A DNA stretch of 64,000 nucleotides from Alitta virens. Lineage: Eukaryota > Annelida > Polychaeta > Phyllodocida > Nereididae. Position numbers and translations under genes: made by a program. The notes under the pieces were generated by a model, which did no database searches, had not been told where the DNA came from, and was given only the letters and a program-made list of their open reading frames with translations. Below, in pieces: positions 51,906 through 64,000 of this stretch (the stretch's first letter is position 1; the number at the start of each line of letters is the position of its first letter). The DNA lies in contig OW028580.1 in the NCBI GenBank assembly GCA_932294295.1, forward strand, positions 13,953,102 to 14,017,101, in the 5' to 3' direction.

Positions 51906-52179
51906 CTGTTATGATGCCTTTTTTAATTTTTTGTCAAGTTCACTACTATTGGATATTTGAGTGTCTTGACACTATCCATTACTGGGACTTCAACATTAAA
52001 AGAAATCCCACAACACTTCCCCCAGAATGGTTCACAGACAAAAAAGCTCAAATGGCTCGAAAATGTGGCAAATCAAATCATACTTTCGATTTGGGCGCCC
52101 TATCCCCAAGAAGATGTGCGGGCAGTTATTAGAGCCTTTCTGCATGAAAATGAGGATGAAGATGATGACAATCAGCTGG

Positions 52180-53077
52180 ATTGTTTTTGCAATAAATGTG
52201 AAATTACAACATTATTGACCTGCTATTTAATAAAGAAACAAATTATGATTGAAACTTTACTTTAAGAGTAATAAATGTTCAATGTTACAGTGGGAAAAGA
52301 TTGACCTGCTATTTAATAAAGAAACAAATTATGATTGAAACTTCACTTTAAGAGTAATAAATGTTCAATGTTACAGTGGGAAAATATTGACCTGCTTTTT
52401 AATAAAGAAACAAATTATGATTGAAACTTCACTTCAAGAGTAATAAATGTTAAATGTTACAGTGGGAAAAGTATTTAGTTGTGCATCTTATGTTAATTTC
52501 ACCACTACTATAAAATCTGTAAACTCTGTTAATAATTCAGTTATTCTCAATATGTTAATGCTTCAGACAAACCCGATTCAATCGTTCAGTGTGCCAACGG
52601 GAACTGCAAGATGCAATTTCATGAAAGTTGTGTTGAGACACACACTGTCCCATGGTTTTGTAGTCAGGCTTGTCAGGCTACAGGCACATGTCACTGCCGG
52701 AAAGCTGAAACTGATTCAATAATGGAATGTGCAGCTAGGGAAAACTGCTGTCTGAACAGGTTCTACCATATGAATTGTGTTAATGACTACAAAGAATCAG
52801 GTAAATAGTTTACATCACAAAGTTCCCAAATTATTATTTTTATCAATGTGTTTTTCGTTGCTTGAATTCATTAAAGTACTGGTAATGTTTTTTTTTACCT
52901 TTGGCAAAAAGTTTGATTTCCATAAAAGAATTGGTAAAATTAGTTTTGTTATTATCAATTTCTCCCATTAAGTTTTTTTTTATACAGACAGAATGCAGCA
53001 ATCAATTTTTCAATATTATTTTATTTATTTATTTTTGTGGTCAAACAGGCGATTGGAACTGTAGCCACGAATGTTCA
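52180..53077 (+). other. Tandem PHD fingers across exons 11-13, copy 2
   Basis: PHD finger 1 begins CFCNK at the end of exon 11 and runs through VQCANGNCKMQFHESC to WFCSQAC in exon 12. PHD finger 2 begins CHCRKAETD, continues MECAARENCC and FYHMNC, and closes with WNCSHEC in exon 13. Each has the C4-H-C3 order of zinc ligands expected for a PHD finger, a histone-tail reading module. Both fingers are completed only when the predicted introns are removed, which is independent support for the gene model. In copy 1 the deletion in exon 11 puts finger 1 out of frame with what precedes it. Confidence 0.75.
52210..52470. repeat. Triplicated ~80-bp repeat in intron 11, copy 2
   Basis: Three tandem copies of the ttgacctgct...atgttcaatgttacagtg unit, like copy 1. 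Confidence 0.8.
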
Positions 53078-54578
53078 TTGAAAATATCGGAATCAATGGA
53101 GGATGATGCAGTTCAAACGTACTCAAAGGCAGTGCTTTGGGATGGTCTGCAACTGATGGTGAGACATGATGCTGTGCGAGAGGGAGATGGCAAGACTATG
53201 GTTGAACATTGGAAGTTGGATTTATTGCAGTTTTGGTCAAGGGGCCATACAATGTACTTCAAAATTGCTCATCAATTTCTTGCAAGTAGGTCTTTGTAAA
53301 TAATGATACTTTATTAATTTAATCAACGTGTAGATTGTTGTCCGATTAAGAGAAGATTTTTCAAGTGTATCGGCTACATAGTTTAACCAATTAAACTAGC
53401 AAATAATGACCATAATTGGGTAACTTGGCTTTGAGGTGACAGCGCATAGCACACAGTGTTATGAGTGATCATTTTTGTTTCAGATGTATCTGGAGTTTTG
53501 CCAGCTCGTCTTAGAGATGACTTAGTTTGGAACAGATTGGCAAACCTACATGGGAGACCAGGAGGCAACATAGGACTTGACCTGCTGAACGAGTTTCTGA
53601 ACAATGATTTCAAAGGTAAACATCATCTGGTAAATTTATTCACCAATTGCCATATCACTTGAAATATCAAAAGACCATCAAAACCAATCCTTTCGATATC
53701 TTGCTTAAAAACTAAAATCATTATTAGGGCTGAATTGAATTTGAAATCTTAAACCTTAGAACTGTGACCTTGACCTTTGACCAATACTGAAAATAGACAC
53801 TAATCTTATCAAGGATTAATTACTTGATATTCAAATATGGTCATATTTTCAGAAATGCTCAAGCGATCGCGTGGAATATATACAGAGAGACAAACAGCCA
53901 GGTGCGCAGAGATGAGTGGAGCTTATGGAAATATGCTAGATAAGATTTTGGCAGCAGCATCAATGCATAGCGATGACAGCTACAAGTACAACACTGGATC
54001 AGTGGGAGGCATTGCCCAGTTTGTGGAACAGTATGTAGACGAGGGCATGTTTATGTACATTCCTGGAAGATATCACAGGTCATTCAAAGGCTTCAGATCT
54101 ACAAAAGAATTGAAATCTCCAAAGAAGTTAGCATCGAAATTACGATCATTTTCGAAAGACTTGGATGTCTGGAATGAACTATTCATGGAGGGTGATGTGT
54201 GAATATTTTTGATAAGTATAGGAATGTTATTACATTTTTTTTTTGCAAGTGATTGTTTTTCTCTGTTGGGGTGATTCAGAAGTCATCATTGGAATTCTAT
54301 GTGTGTCACTGTAATGGTTGTATTTATGAAAATCTGGACAAACATACTCAAACAGCAAATCTACTAAAAGCAAATTAGAAAGCTTTATTACATATGGTAC
54401 ATTATATACAGGATTGTATATTGTGAATAGGATTATAAACATTTTTTTGCAAACAGTTACTTCAGAAGCGAAAAATGAAATAATAAACATGTCAATCAAT
54501 ATATTGTTATGCACAATAATATTAAACTTTGAGATAACTTCACTCAGTAACCCCAAATAATGCAGTAGCAGTCTATGT

Positions 54579-57500
54579 TTAGTGTAATCCGCTTGCATAT
54601 TCCTGAAAAAAAGGGTATAATTGGCCTTTATATTCTTTTTATTGGTTCAGAAACAAACATTATATTATTTTTACCAAAACAATTTAGTTTTACTCAAATT
54701 ACTGTACCTAGCATGCAAGAAGAGAAAGCCAATGCTCATTTGACCTGATATACATTACAAATCCTGCATCCAGAATACATTTACAGTATATGAAATCTAT
54801 GGTATAATAAGGCAGACAGTGGGTAAGCATCTGTTATTAAATTGCTGTTACATTCAATTGCCATGACATTCAGAAGAGGGCTAAATTATTATGTTTACCT
54901 TATCACATGTGGAACAACATGTTCCAAGAGGACCTTTCCTCATCAGTGATTCATCATGATCATTTGCATCCGTCAACACAAAAGGTTTCAACAAACACCT
55001 TCTTACTCATTCTTTTGATAGATTTGGTATTATGCTTTTCATTTGTTTGGAACAATGCTGTGAGGATCTTGGTAGAATATATAATATTGCTTTCCCGGGC
55101 TTTCCATCCCTTGAGCCCCTACCAATTTGTTGGATCAAGGTCATTTCATCACCAGGCACACCCCAAATGACCACATTCCTGTAATATACAATTCAGATAT
55201 TGTCAAATGCATAGATCACTTGGTAATACTCAAGTTCTAAAATTACTCATTGTCTGCTTTTATATCTGTTATATATATTTAAGTTAGCAAATTTTTCTTA
55301 CTCATCAATGCCATTGCAGCTATGCCCACAGGCGTTTGCCAACCAATATGTCATTGCTTAGTAATGACAGCACTTATACTTTAACTAATACCAAGGCTAC
55401 TGACTGCCTTAATTGGCTTCTCATCTCAAGAGGCAGCAATGTCATTTGCAACAGCCAATCAGCATGTAGCTGAATACATTAGGAAATTCCCTGAGCTTGA
55501 TGGCAATTATTTTGCTAGTTTACCAGTTAGACTTAAATACAAACAAATTTGCCTAATAGCCTATAGGCTGGTTAATGACATTGAATGTCTAACTCTTGAA
55601 AAAGATATATATAATTGTATTGCTGACAGATACAAATGGAAAAGATATTGTTGTCAAACTCAGAAAATTTTGAATTAGTCTGATAAATGAATTGGTATAA
55701 TGCTACTTAGCATGTGTGTTAGAATGTTTTTGCATTCCTATTTATATGATGATTATGTAGGCCTACCTAATGTCTGGAATGTTAATGCCCATTCCACTAT
55801 GCGAAGTATTGTTGATTTATTGAATCTCTGACTGATTCTCTGTTGGTGCGAGACATCGGTATTGGAGTGGTACATCTCCACAATGTGTGTGTTTGCTGTT
55901 CTTGCAATGCCCAAGGCTTTGTAAGGCTCTAAGCCAATTTCCGAGGTGAACCAGCACCACAATTCTGTTGCATGCTCAATGGATCTTTAAATTAACCACA
56001 AATATGAGTTACGGTTGGTTAAGGTGGAATACTTAATATTGTGTACCAGCCAACCGATTACTTTAATGGTGGACATTTCTCTTCTTCCAATCTTACATGT
56101 AGTAATATCATTCTTATTGTTAAAAACTGTTCTACCTTGTGTAAACGATACTCTTTGGGGCGTCTTTAGGCTGGGCCAGTGGTTCCAGGAGCCACAGTAG
56201 ATTGTCTTTGTAGATTTGTTTGTTATCTGAGCAGAAGGTACACGCTGCACATCAAGATAAATGTTCGCCCTGTTAAAACAAATAAAATATTGTATTGTCA
56301 CAATTATTCTGACTTGTAACATAGTTTGTTTGTAAATGTCTTTATATATAAATAAAATATTGCCATTGTTTTACAGTTTTAAATATTGCCTGCTTTTTTT
56401 CATGATTAATATAACATTAAGATATAGTGATAACCAAGCTTGTACCTATCTGGAAGTTTACTTATGATATGGAATTCTTCCACATCCATGCCAAGTACTT
56501 CACAGGTTTCTTGAAGCAATTTTCGAGTTATGGTTGCCGTCAGAGCTAATAGGGGAACTCTGGGAAAGAGTGCCCTGAGGCCGCCAACTTCAAGATAAGC
56601 AGAACGGAATTCCTTTCCCCTATTGAAAACAAATTACATTTCTAAAGTAGTAATTAATGATTAAATACTGCGAATGTGAAATAATGAAAATTCCATTACG
56701 CAAGTCTCATATAGTGAATCTATAGTAGAGTTATAAACGTACCATGTAGATAGGCAATGTGCTTCATCAAGTACAATGCAACACACTCGTTTTGCTAATG
56801 ACTGTGTCAAAAGCTTCCACCAAGTTGAGCTTATAATTGCCTCTGGTGACGCAAACAGAAGGCTAGAATTTGCTAGTTCTGCAATAGAGAAATTCTGATG
56901 CATTTGTATTATAGTTTGACACCCACTTGGCATAGAAATTACAGTGTAAAAGAAAACTGTTGTCCAAATACTTTTGTGAAATTACATGCTATATAAGGGG
57001 TGTCCAAATACTTTCATTGAGCACTGTACATTATATATGTTCTACTTATGTATCATTTACCCCTCCCCTACAAGCATTATCTGCTAGTATATGTATAATC
57101 ATATGATAATTGTATATGCATTTTAAGTTTCCTGTAACCTAGACATATTATAATCAGGTTTTGTTACCTGTCAGTTAATGTTATTTGTTAACGATACAGT
57201 GCTAATATTTTTTAGGGGAAATCATGTACAATTTTAATGGGACGATTGTTACAAAAATCTCACTTTCAAAAGCGTCTTCATCAGATGCTGCAACGCTGGG
57301 GATACCTAGCTTATCCCATGCTTGAGATTGTTCAAAGATCAATGATTTCAAAGGTGCAACAATGACACACAAACTGTTAGTAGAGCTTTTGATCTGCAAT
57401 GATAAGGGGAAATACATTAAAAAAATATATTTAAAAAAGAACATATATGCTGTCTAATCTAAATAAAGCAGAAATACTCAAAGAATAAACATTCCTTTAT

Positions 57501-58086
57501 ATTACATATATATGGATAAAAATGTATATATCAAGCGTAGGTACAATAATGTTCTGCTAAGTTATATAATACCTGGCACATGCGGTTTGTATTGATCAAC
57601 CTTCTGTTTGTCAATAGAATTCATTCATTTGTTTAATACTTTCGTTTTCTAAAAAATAGATATGCATTATTATTTTGTAGGTAATAATTATTAACATTCA
57701 GATATCTCATTATATTTTGTTAAAAATTAGCATTGTCGTATTTTTAACATTCTGTTTTTAGATTTACAATTTGTTTTTAGTTTTTTAAACCGTAACACAT
57801 GAAGTTGGTGTGCAAATTTAATTGATTACATTTGCACAACACATGTAATTTTTTTTTGAAATGATTATGCACATTACACAGAGACCTGAGTTGATATGTA
57901 CTTTGTAAATAGTTTGTCACATACCTTATTCATAACTGCTGGCAGCAGCCCAAAACAAAGACTTTTCCCAAAGCCTGTTGGCGAAATTCCAAAAACATTG
58001 TGGCCACTGACAAGTGACTTGATAATCTCCCTCTGTTCTTCCCGCAATGGGTACGGTGACAACTCATCCAAAAACTCCATAATCAT
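54579..58086 (-). pseudogene. RecQ-like SF2 DNA helicase, copy 2 (inactivated)
   Basis: Exons in transcript order: 58086-57925, 57393-57264, 56878-56743, 56619-56446, 56269-56136, 55984-55767, 55178-54899, 54602-54579. The motif set is as in copy 1, with a Leu codon in exon 4 where copy 1 has TAG. Private damage: a 19-bp deletion in exon 6 that removes the start of motif V (ATVAFG) and shifts the frame, and TGA at 55007-55009 in exon 7, replacing a Cys of the zinc-binding region. It shares with copy 1 the frame break within exon 5. Confidence 0.8.
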
Positions 58087-58607
58087 AGGCCTAATTACGT
58101 CAGACTGACACAGTACGTTTAATTTCAACTCATTTGTTTACATGTACATGGTACCATGGAGACAGGACATTTATGATCACAGAACTCCCTCCAGTATTGT
58201 GTTATAAAAATCTATCCATTATATACAAATTTCAAACATACGCCAACTCAATAGCACATTCTTAGACTTTTTAATTTGATGCTTGACCGTTCAAAAGCAC
58301 AACAAAGACAAAATCGACACTTAAACTCAGATTGACAGCAAACGCAGCCTACTTTCACTTTCTCCAGCCAATCAAAGCAGCCGTAAGATTAACATATGCA
58401 CGCATGCACAAGGCGCCATGTTTTGATCAACTGTTGGCGGTCGATGTACTTCTAGCAATTCTTTCGTCTATAGATGACACTTATTGCAGTTACATGACTG
58501 TCAAATGTAGTGCTATCAGCAGCAAAACATATCAGGATTAATTATGTGAACTTTCATTGCCCTACATGCCATATACTCGCTGCGACACAAATTCTCCTGA
58601 AGGTAAG

Positions 58608-58678
58608 TCAGAATCTCAAGGTTTGTCAATGGGACGACTCATAACCCCTGTGCCAACACACAGGGGTCTTCAGGGCTA
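58608..58678 (-). repeat. Right terminal inverted repeat, copy 2
   Basis: Pairs with 45769-45835. Its hairpin (58644-58667) keeps a 9-bp acccctgtg / cacaggggt stem with a 6-base loop. Confidence 0.85.
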
Positions 58679-61600
58679 GTTCATGCCGGGCATCCTCTAT
58701 ACATATATACATACCTGGGGCAGCAACGTAACCAATGTAATACGACTAGATACACTATGTACAACTTCTTCAAAACCATGGATGCACCGTAGCTAGCTGG
58801 GCCGGGGTCAACAAGGTATGAATAGGTATGAATGAATGAACCTGCAATATGAAATTTGTATTATGTCAATTCTTGGGTTTTTTCCATGTTTGGTAGGCAT
58901 GCTCAGATTTCACATGCTGGGCTTGCAGAGATCCGCTATTGTAGTGGCTCTGTCTCTGAGACTGTCTACGTTTTTTATTTGCAGCATGCATTTTAGCATT
59001 CCGTAGCCATGTGCGTCTTCGCTTCATGTTAGCAGCCAACTTTTTCTTCTGCTCCTCTTTCTGATGTGCCCTCAGATCCTTTTTGGCCGTCTTCACAGCT
59101 TGCCGTGCAGCTGTCAGTTGACTGCTTTGATTGCCAAATACATTTGTAGCACGTTCATGCCGGGCATCCTCTATACATATATACATACCTGTGGCAGCAA
59201 CGTAACCAATGTAATATGACTAGATACACTAAGTACATCTTCTTCAAAACCATGGACGCACCGTAGCTAGCTGGGCCGGGGTCAACAAGGTATGAATAGG
59301 TATGAATGAATGAACCTGCAATATGAAATTTGTATTATGTCAATTCTTGGGTTTTTTCCATGTTTGGTAGGCATGCTCAGATTTCACATGCTGGGCTTGC
59401 AGAGATCCGCTATTGTAGTGGCTCTGTCTCTGAGACTGTCTACGGTTTATATTTGCAGCATGCATTTTAGCATTCCGTAGCCATGTGCGTCTTCGCTTCA
59501 TGTTAGCAGCCAACTTTTTCTTCTGCTCCTCTTTCTGATGTGCCCTCAGATCCTTTTTGGCCGTCTTCACAGCATGCCGTGCAGCTGTCAGTTGACTGCT
59601 TTGATTGCCCAATACATTTGTAGCACTTTCATGCCAGGCATCCTCTATACATATATACATACCTGCGGCAGCAACGTAACCAATGTAATACGACTAGATA
59701 CACTATGTACAACTTCTTCAAAACCATGGACGCACCGTAGCTAGCTGGGCCGGGGTCAACAAGGTATGAATAGGTATGAATGAATGAACCTGCAATATGA
59801 AATTTGTATTATGTCAATTCTTGGGTTTTTTCCATGTTTGGTAGGCATGCTCAGATTTCACATGCTGGGCTTGCAGAGATCCGCTATTGTAGTGGCTCTG
59901 TCTCTGAGACTGTCTACGGTTTATATTTGCAGCATGCATTTTAGCATTCCGTAGCCATGTGCGTCTTCGCTTCATGTTAGCAGCCAACTTTTTCTTCTGC
60001 TCCTCTTTCTGATGTGCCCTCAGATCCTTTTTGGCCGTCTTCACAGCATGCCGTGCAGCTGTCAGTTGACTGCTTTGATTGCCCAATACATTTGTAGCAC
60101 GTTCATGCCAGGCATCCTCTATACATATATACATACCTGCGGCAGCAACGTAACCAATGTAATACGACTAGATACACTATGTACAACTTCTTCAAAACCA
60201 TGGACGCACCGTAGCTAGCTGGGCCGGGGTCAACAAGGTATGAATAGGTATGAATGAATGAACCTGCAATATGAAATTTGTATTATGTCAATTCTTGGGT
60301 TTTTTCCATGTTTGGTAGGCATGCTCAGATTTCACATGCTGGGCTTGCAGAGATCCGCTATTGTAGAGGCTCTGTCTCTGAGATTGTCTACGGTTTTTAT
60401 TTGCAGCATGCATTTTAGCATTCCGTAGCCATGTGCGTCTTCGCTTCATGTTAGCAGACAACTTTTTCTTCTGCTCCTCTTTCTGATGTGCCCTCAGATC
60501 ATTTTTGGCCATCTTCACAGCTTGCCGTGCAGCTGTCAGTTGACTGCTTTGATTGCCCAATACATTTGTAGCACGTTCATGCCGGGCATCCTCTATACAT
60601 ATATACATGCCTGCGGCAGCAACGTAACCAATGTAATACGACTAGATACACTATGTACAACTTCTTCAAAACCATGGATGCACCGTAGCTAGCTGGGCCG
60701 GGGTCAACAAGGTATGAATAGGTATGAGTGAATGAACCTGCAATATGAAATTTGTATTATGTCAATTCTTGGGTTTTTTCCATGTTTGGTAGGCATGCTC
60801 AGATTTCACATGCTGGGCTTGCAGAGATCCGCTATTGTAGTGGCTCTGTCTCTGAGACTGTCTACGGTTTTTATTTGCAGCATGCATTTTAGCATTCCGT
60901 AGCCATGTGCGTCTTCGCTTCATGTTAGCAGCCAACTTTTTCTTCTGCTCCTCTTTCTGATGTGCCCTCAGATCCTTTTTGACTGTCTTCACAGCTTGCC
61001 GTGCAGCTTTCAGTTGACTGCTTTGATTGCCCAATACATTTGTAGCACATTCATGCCGGGCATCCTCTATACATATATACATACCTGCGGCAGCAACGTA
61101 ACCAATGTAATACGACTAGATACACTATGTACAACTTCTTCAAAACCATGGATGCACCGTAGCTAGCTGGGCCGGGGTCAACAAGGTATGAATAGGTATG
61201 AATGAATGAACCTGCAATATGAAATTTGTATTATGTCAATTCTTGGGTTTTTTCCATGTTTGGTAGGCATGCTCAGATTTCACATGCTGGGCTTGCAGAG
61301 ATCCGCTATTGTAGAGGCTCTGTCTCTGAGACTGTCTATGGTTTTTATTTGCAGCATGCATTTTAGCATTCCGTAGCCATGTGCGTCTTCGATTCATGTT
61401 AGCAGACAACTTTTTCTTCTGCTCCTCTTTCTGATGTGCCCTCAGATCATTTTTGGCCATCTTCACAGCTTGCCGTGCAGCTGTCAGTTGACTGCTTTGA
61501 TTGCCCAATACATTTGTAGCACGTTCATGCCGGGCATCCTCTATACATTTATACATGCCTGCGGCAGCAACGTAACCAATGTAATACGACTAGATACACT

Positions 61601-64000
61601 ATGTACAACTTCTTCAAAACCATGGATGCACCGTAGCTAGCTGGGCCGGGGTCAACAAGGTATGAATAGGTATGAATGAATGAACCTGCAATATGAAATT
61701 TGTATTATGTCAATTCTTGGGTTTTTTCCATGTTTGGTAGGCATGCTCAGATTTCACATGCTGGGCTTGCAGAGATCCGCTATTGTAGTGGCTCTGTCTC
61801 TGAGACTGTCTACGGTTTTTATTTGCAGCATGCATTTTAGCATTCCGTAGCCATGTGTGTCTTCGCTTCATGTTAGCAGCCAACTTTTTCTTCTGCTCCT
61901 CTTTCTGATGTGCCCTCAGATCCTTTTTGACTGTCTTCACAGCTTGCCGTGCAGCTTTCAGTTGACTGCTTTGATTGCCCAATACATTTGTAGCACATTC
62001 ATGCCGGGCATCCTCTATACATATATACATACCTGCGGCAGCAACGTAACCAATGTAATACGACTAGATACACTATGTACAACTTCTTCAAAACCATGGA
62101 TGCACCGTAGCTAGCTGGGCCGGGGTCAACAAGGTATGAATAGGTATGAATGAATGAACCTGCAATATGAAATTTGTATTATGTCAATTCTTGGGTTTTT
62201 TCCATGTTTGGTAGGCATGCTCAGATTTCACATGCTGGGCTTGCAGAGATCCGCTATTGTAGAGGCTCTGTCTCTGAGACTGTCTATGATTTTTATTTGC
62301 AGCATGCATTTTAGCATTCCGTAGTCATGTGCGTCTTCGCTTCATGTTAGCTGCCAACTTTTTCTTCTACTCCTCTTTCTGATGTGCCCTCAGATCCTTT
62401 TTGGCCATCTTCACAGCTTGCCGTGCAGCTGTCAGTTGACTGCTTTGATTGCCCAATACATTTGTAGCACGTTCATGCCGGGCATCCTCTATACATATAT
62501 ACATACCTGCGGCAGCAACGTAACCAATGTAATACGACTAGATACACTATGTACAACTTCTTCAAAACCATGGACGCACCGTAGCTAGCTGGGCCGGGGT
62601 CAACAAGGTATGAATAGGTATGAATGAATGAACCTGCAATATGAAATTTGTATTATGTCAATTCTTGGGTTTTTTCCATGTTTGGTAGGCATGCTCAGAT
62701 TTCACATGCTGGGCTTGCAGAGATCCGCTATTGTAGTGGCTCTGTCTCTGAGACTGTCTACGGTTTTTATTTGCAGCATGAATTTTAGCATTCCGTAGCC
62801 ATGTGCATCTTCGCTTCATGTTAGCAGCCAACTTTTTCTTCTGCTCCTCTTTCTGATGTGCCCTCAGATCATTTTTGGCCATCTTCACAGCTTGCCGTGC
62901 AGCTGTCAGTTGACTGCTTTGATTGCCCAATACATTTGTAGCACGTTCATGCCGGGCATCCTCTATACATATATACATACCTGCGGCAGCAACGTAACCA
63001 ATGTAATACGACTAGATACACTATGTACAACTTCTTCAAAACCATGGACGCACCGTAGCTACCTGGGCCGGGGTCAACAAGGTATGAATAGGTATGAATG
63101 AATGAACCTGCAATATGAAATTTGTATTATGTCAATTCTTGGGTTTTTTCCATGTTTGGTAGGCATGCTCAGATTTCACATGCTGGGCTTGCAGAGATCC
63201 GCTATTGTAGTGGCTCTGTCTCTGAGACTGTCTACGGTTTTTATTTGCAGCATGCATTTTAGCATTCCGTAGCCATGTGCGTCTTCGCTTCATGTTAGCA
63301 GCCAACTTTTTCTTCTGCTCCTCTTTCTGATGTGCCCTCAGATCATTTTTGGCCATCTTCACAGCTTGCCGTGCAGCTGTCAGTTGACTGCTTTGATTGC
63401 CCAATACATTTGTAGCACGTTCATGCCGGGCATCCTCTATACATATATACATACCTGTGGCAGCAACGTAACCAATGTAATATGACTAGATACACTATGT
63501 ACATCTTCTTCAAAACCATGGACGCACCGTAGCTAGCTGGGCCGGGGTCAACAAGGTATGAATAGGTATGAATGAATGAACCTGCAATATGAAATTTGTA
63601 TTATGTCAATTCTTGGGTTTTTTCCATGTTTGGTAGGCATGCTCAGATTTCACATGCTGGGCTTGCAGAGATCCGCTATTGTTGTGGCTCTGACCCTGAG
63701 ACTGTCTACGGTTTTTATTTGCAGCATGCATTTTAGCATTCCGTAGCCATGTGCGTCTTCGCTTCATGTTAGCAGCCAACTTTTTCTTCTGCTCCTCTTT
63801 CTGATGTGCCCTCAGATCATTTTTAGCCATCTTCACAGCTTGCCGTGCAGCTGTCAGTTGACTGCTTTGATTGCCCAATACATTTGTAGCACGTTCATGC
63901 CGGGCATCCTCTATACATATATACATACCTGCGGCAGCAACATAACCAATGTAATACGACTAGATACACTATGTACAACTTCTTCAAAACCATGGACGCA
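58679..64000. repeat. 474-bp satellite array, block 4 (about 11.2 units, continues past the window)
   Basis: The array resumes at the duplicated GTTCATGC and runs off the right edge. Units here share a few private changes in alternation (for example gatcatttttggcc and ttgtagaggc at about 948-bp spacing, 60288 and 61236), which suggests a local two-unit period. One unit near 62368 has a stop in the minus-strand frame. Confidence 0.95.

Larger units (their letters stand above)
46176..54202 (+). pseudogene. DUF6589-like transposase with tandem PHD fingers, copy 2 (inactivated)
   Basis: Exons: 46176-46428, 47391-47581, 47691-47848, 48034-48112, 49021-49185, 49284-49423, 49782-50010, 50190-50261, 50441-50626, 50812-50949, 51939-52197, 52567-52800, 53049-53285, 53484-53615, 53853-54202. 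The lengths sum to 2,823 nt (941 codons with the stop), and each split codon closes correctly. Two stops break it: TAA at 46200-46202 (codon 9; Ser in copy 1) and TAA at 48086-48088 (Tyr in copy 1). Elsewhere it is the better copy: exon 3 has Trp where copy 1 has a stop, exon 11 is full length and exon 14 keeps NIGLDLLNE. Two acceptors (exons 10 and 11) end in AAG, which is less common. Confidence 0.7.
45769..58678 (+). mobile_element. Large two-gene DNA transposon, copy 2
   Basis: 12,910 bp, the same layout as copy 1, in the same orientation and at exactly the same position of the satellite unit, flanked by GTTCATGC (45761-45768 and 58679-58686). By eye it differs from copy 1 at about 1-2% of positions plus small indels. 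It contains the same nested MITE and LINE fragment. Its lesions differ from those of copy 1, except for the shared frameshift in helicase exon 5. The right flank is intact satellite, unlike copy 1. Confidence 0.85.

Noticed and set aside
51911..52132. Alternative frame over transposase exon 11 with an attractive HYWDFNIKRNP stretch
   Set aside because: Exon 10 ends in phase 0, and the AAG acceptor continues into the other frame, which leads correctly to the first PHD finger. Using this frame would need an extra frameshift.
7916..64000. CRISPR-like array
   Set aside because: Whole 474-bp units repeat without distinct spacers, and the setting is eukaryotic. This is a satellite.

Overview
The window reads as animal nuclear DNA, probably from an aquatic invertebrate; I cannot name the species. 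There are no operons. Coding potential is split into short exons with GT-AG junctions, and the sequence is dominated by satellites and transposable elements: a LINE endonuclease relic, a tRNA-type SINE, an LTR element with a tRNA-Trp primer site, and two copies of a large intron-bearing DNA transposon. I found no convincing single-copy host gene.

Layout. 1-2537: degraded LINE, SINE, a small inverted repeat and a microsatellite. 2538-6300: about 5.7 copies of a ~660-bp satellite made of two related half-units, followed by a short inverted 'ggtagct' minisatellite and ~1.4 kb of unassigned DNA. From 7916 to the end: an array of a 474-bp satellite (about 54 units in four blocks), interrupted by a young LTR element (9091-13645) and by two ~12.9-kb copies of one DNA transposon (15562-28395 and 45769-58678).

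The DNA transposon is the main discovery candidate. Each copy has ~70-bp terminal inverted repeats starting TAGCCC with a hairpin inside, flanked by an 8-bp direct repeat GTTCATGC (6-8 bp; exact length ambiguous). It carries two convergent genes. The + strand gene can be assembled as 15 exons that keep phase through every junction in both copies (2,823 nt, ~940 codons in the copy 2 lengths). Its product resembles DUF6589-type proteins, with a Cys-rich N-terminus and two tandem PHD fingers between the second and third candidate catalytic acids. The - strand gene has 8 exons and encodes a RecQ-like SF2 helicase of ~430 residues. A transposase plus helicase recalls the helicase-bearing lineage of the Academ superfamily (AcademH), but the assignment is inference. 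Both copies are dead: each has private stops or deletions, and they share a helicase frameshift, a MITE and a LINE fragment, so they descend from one already damaged element.

Each 474-bp unit holds a - strand open frame of 106 codons for a very basic, Lys/Arg/Gln-rich protein. Its ATG sits inside a good 5' splice-site match, and a 127-nt exon-like segment lies between the units' splice-like sites. The array shows higher-order structure (5-, 6- and 11-unit periods). All three large insertions fall within about 20 bp of the same point in the unit, which suggests an insertion hotspot or a copied junction.
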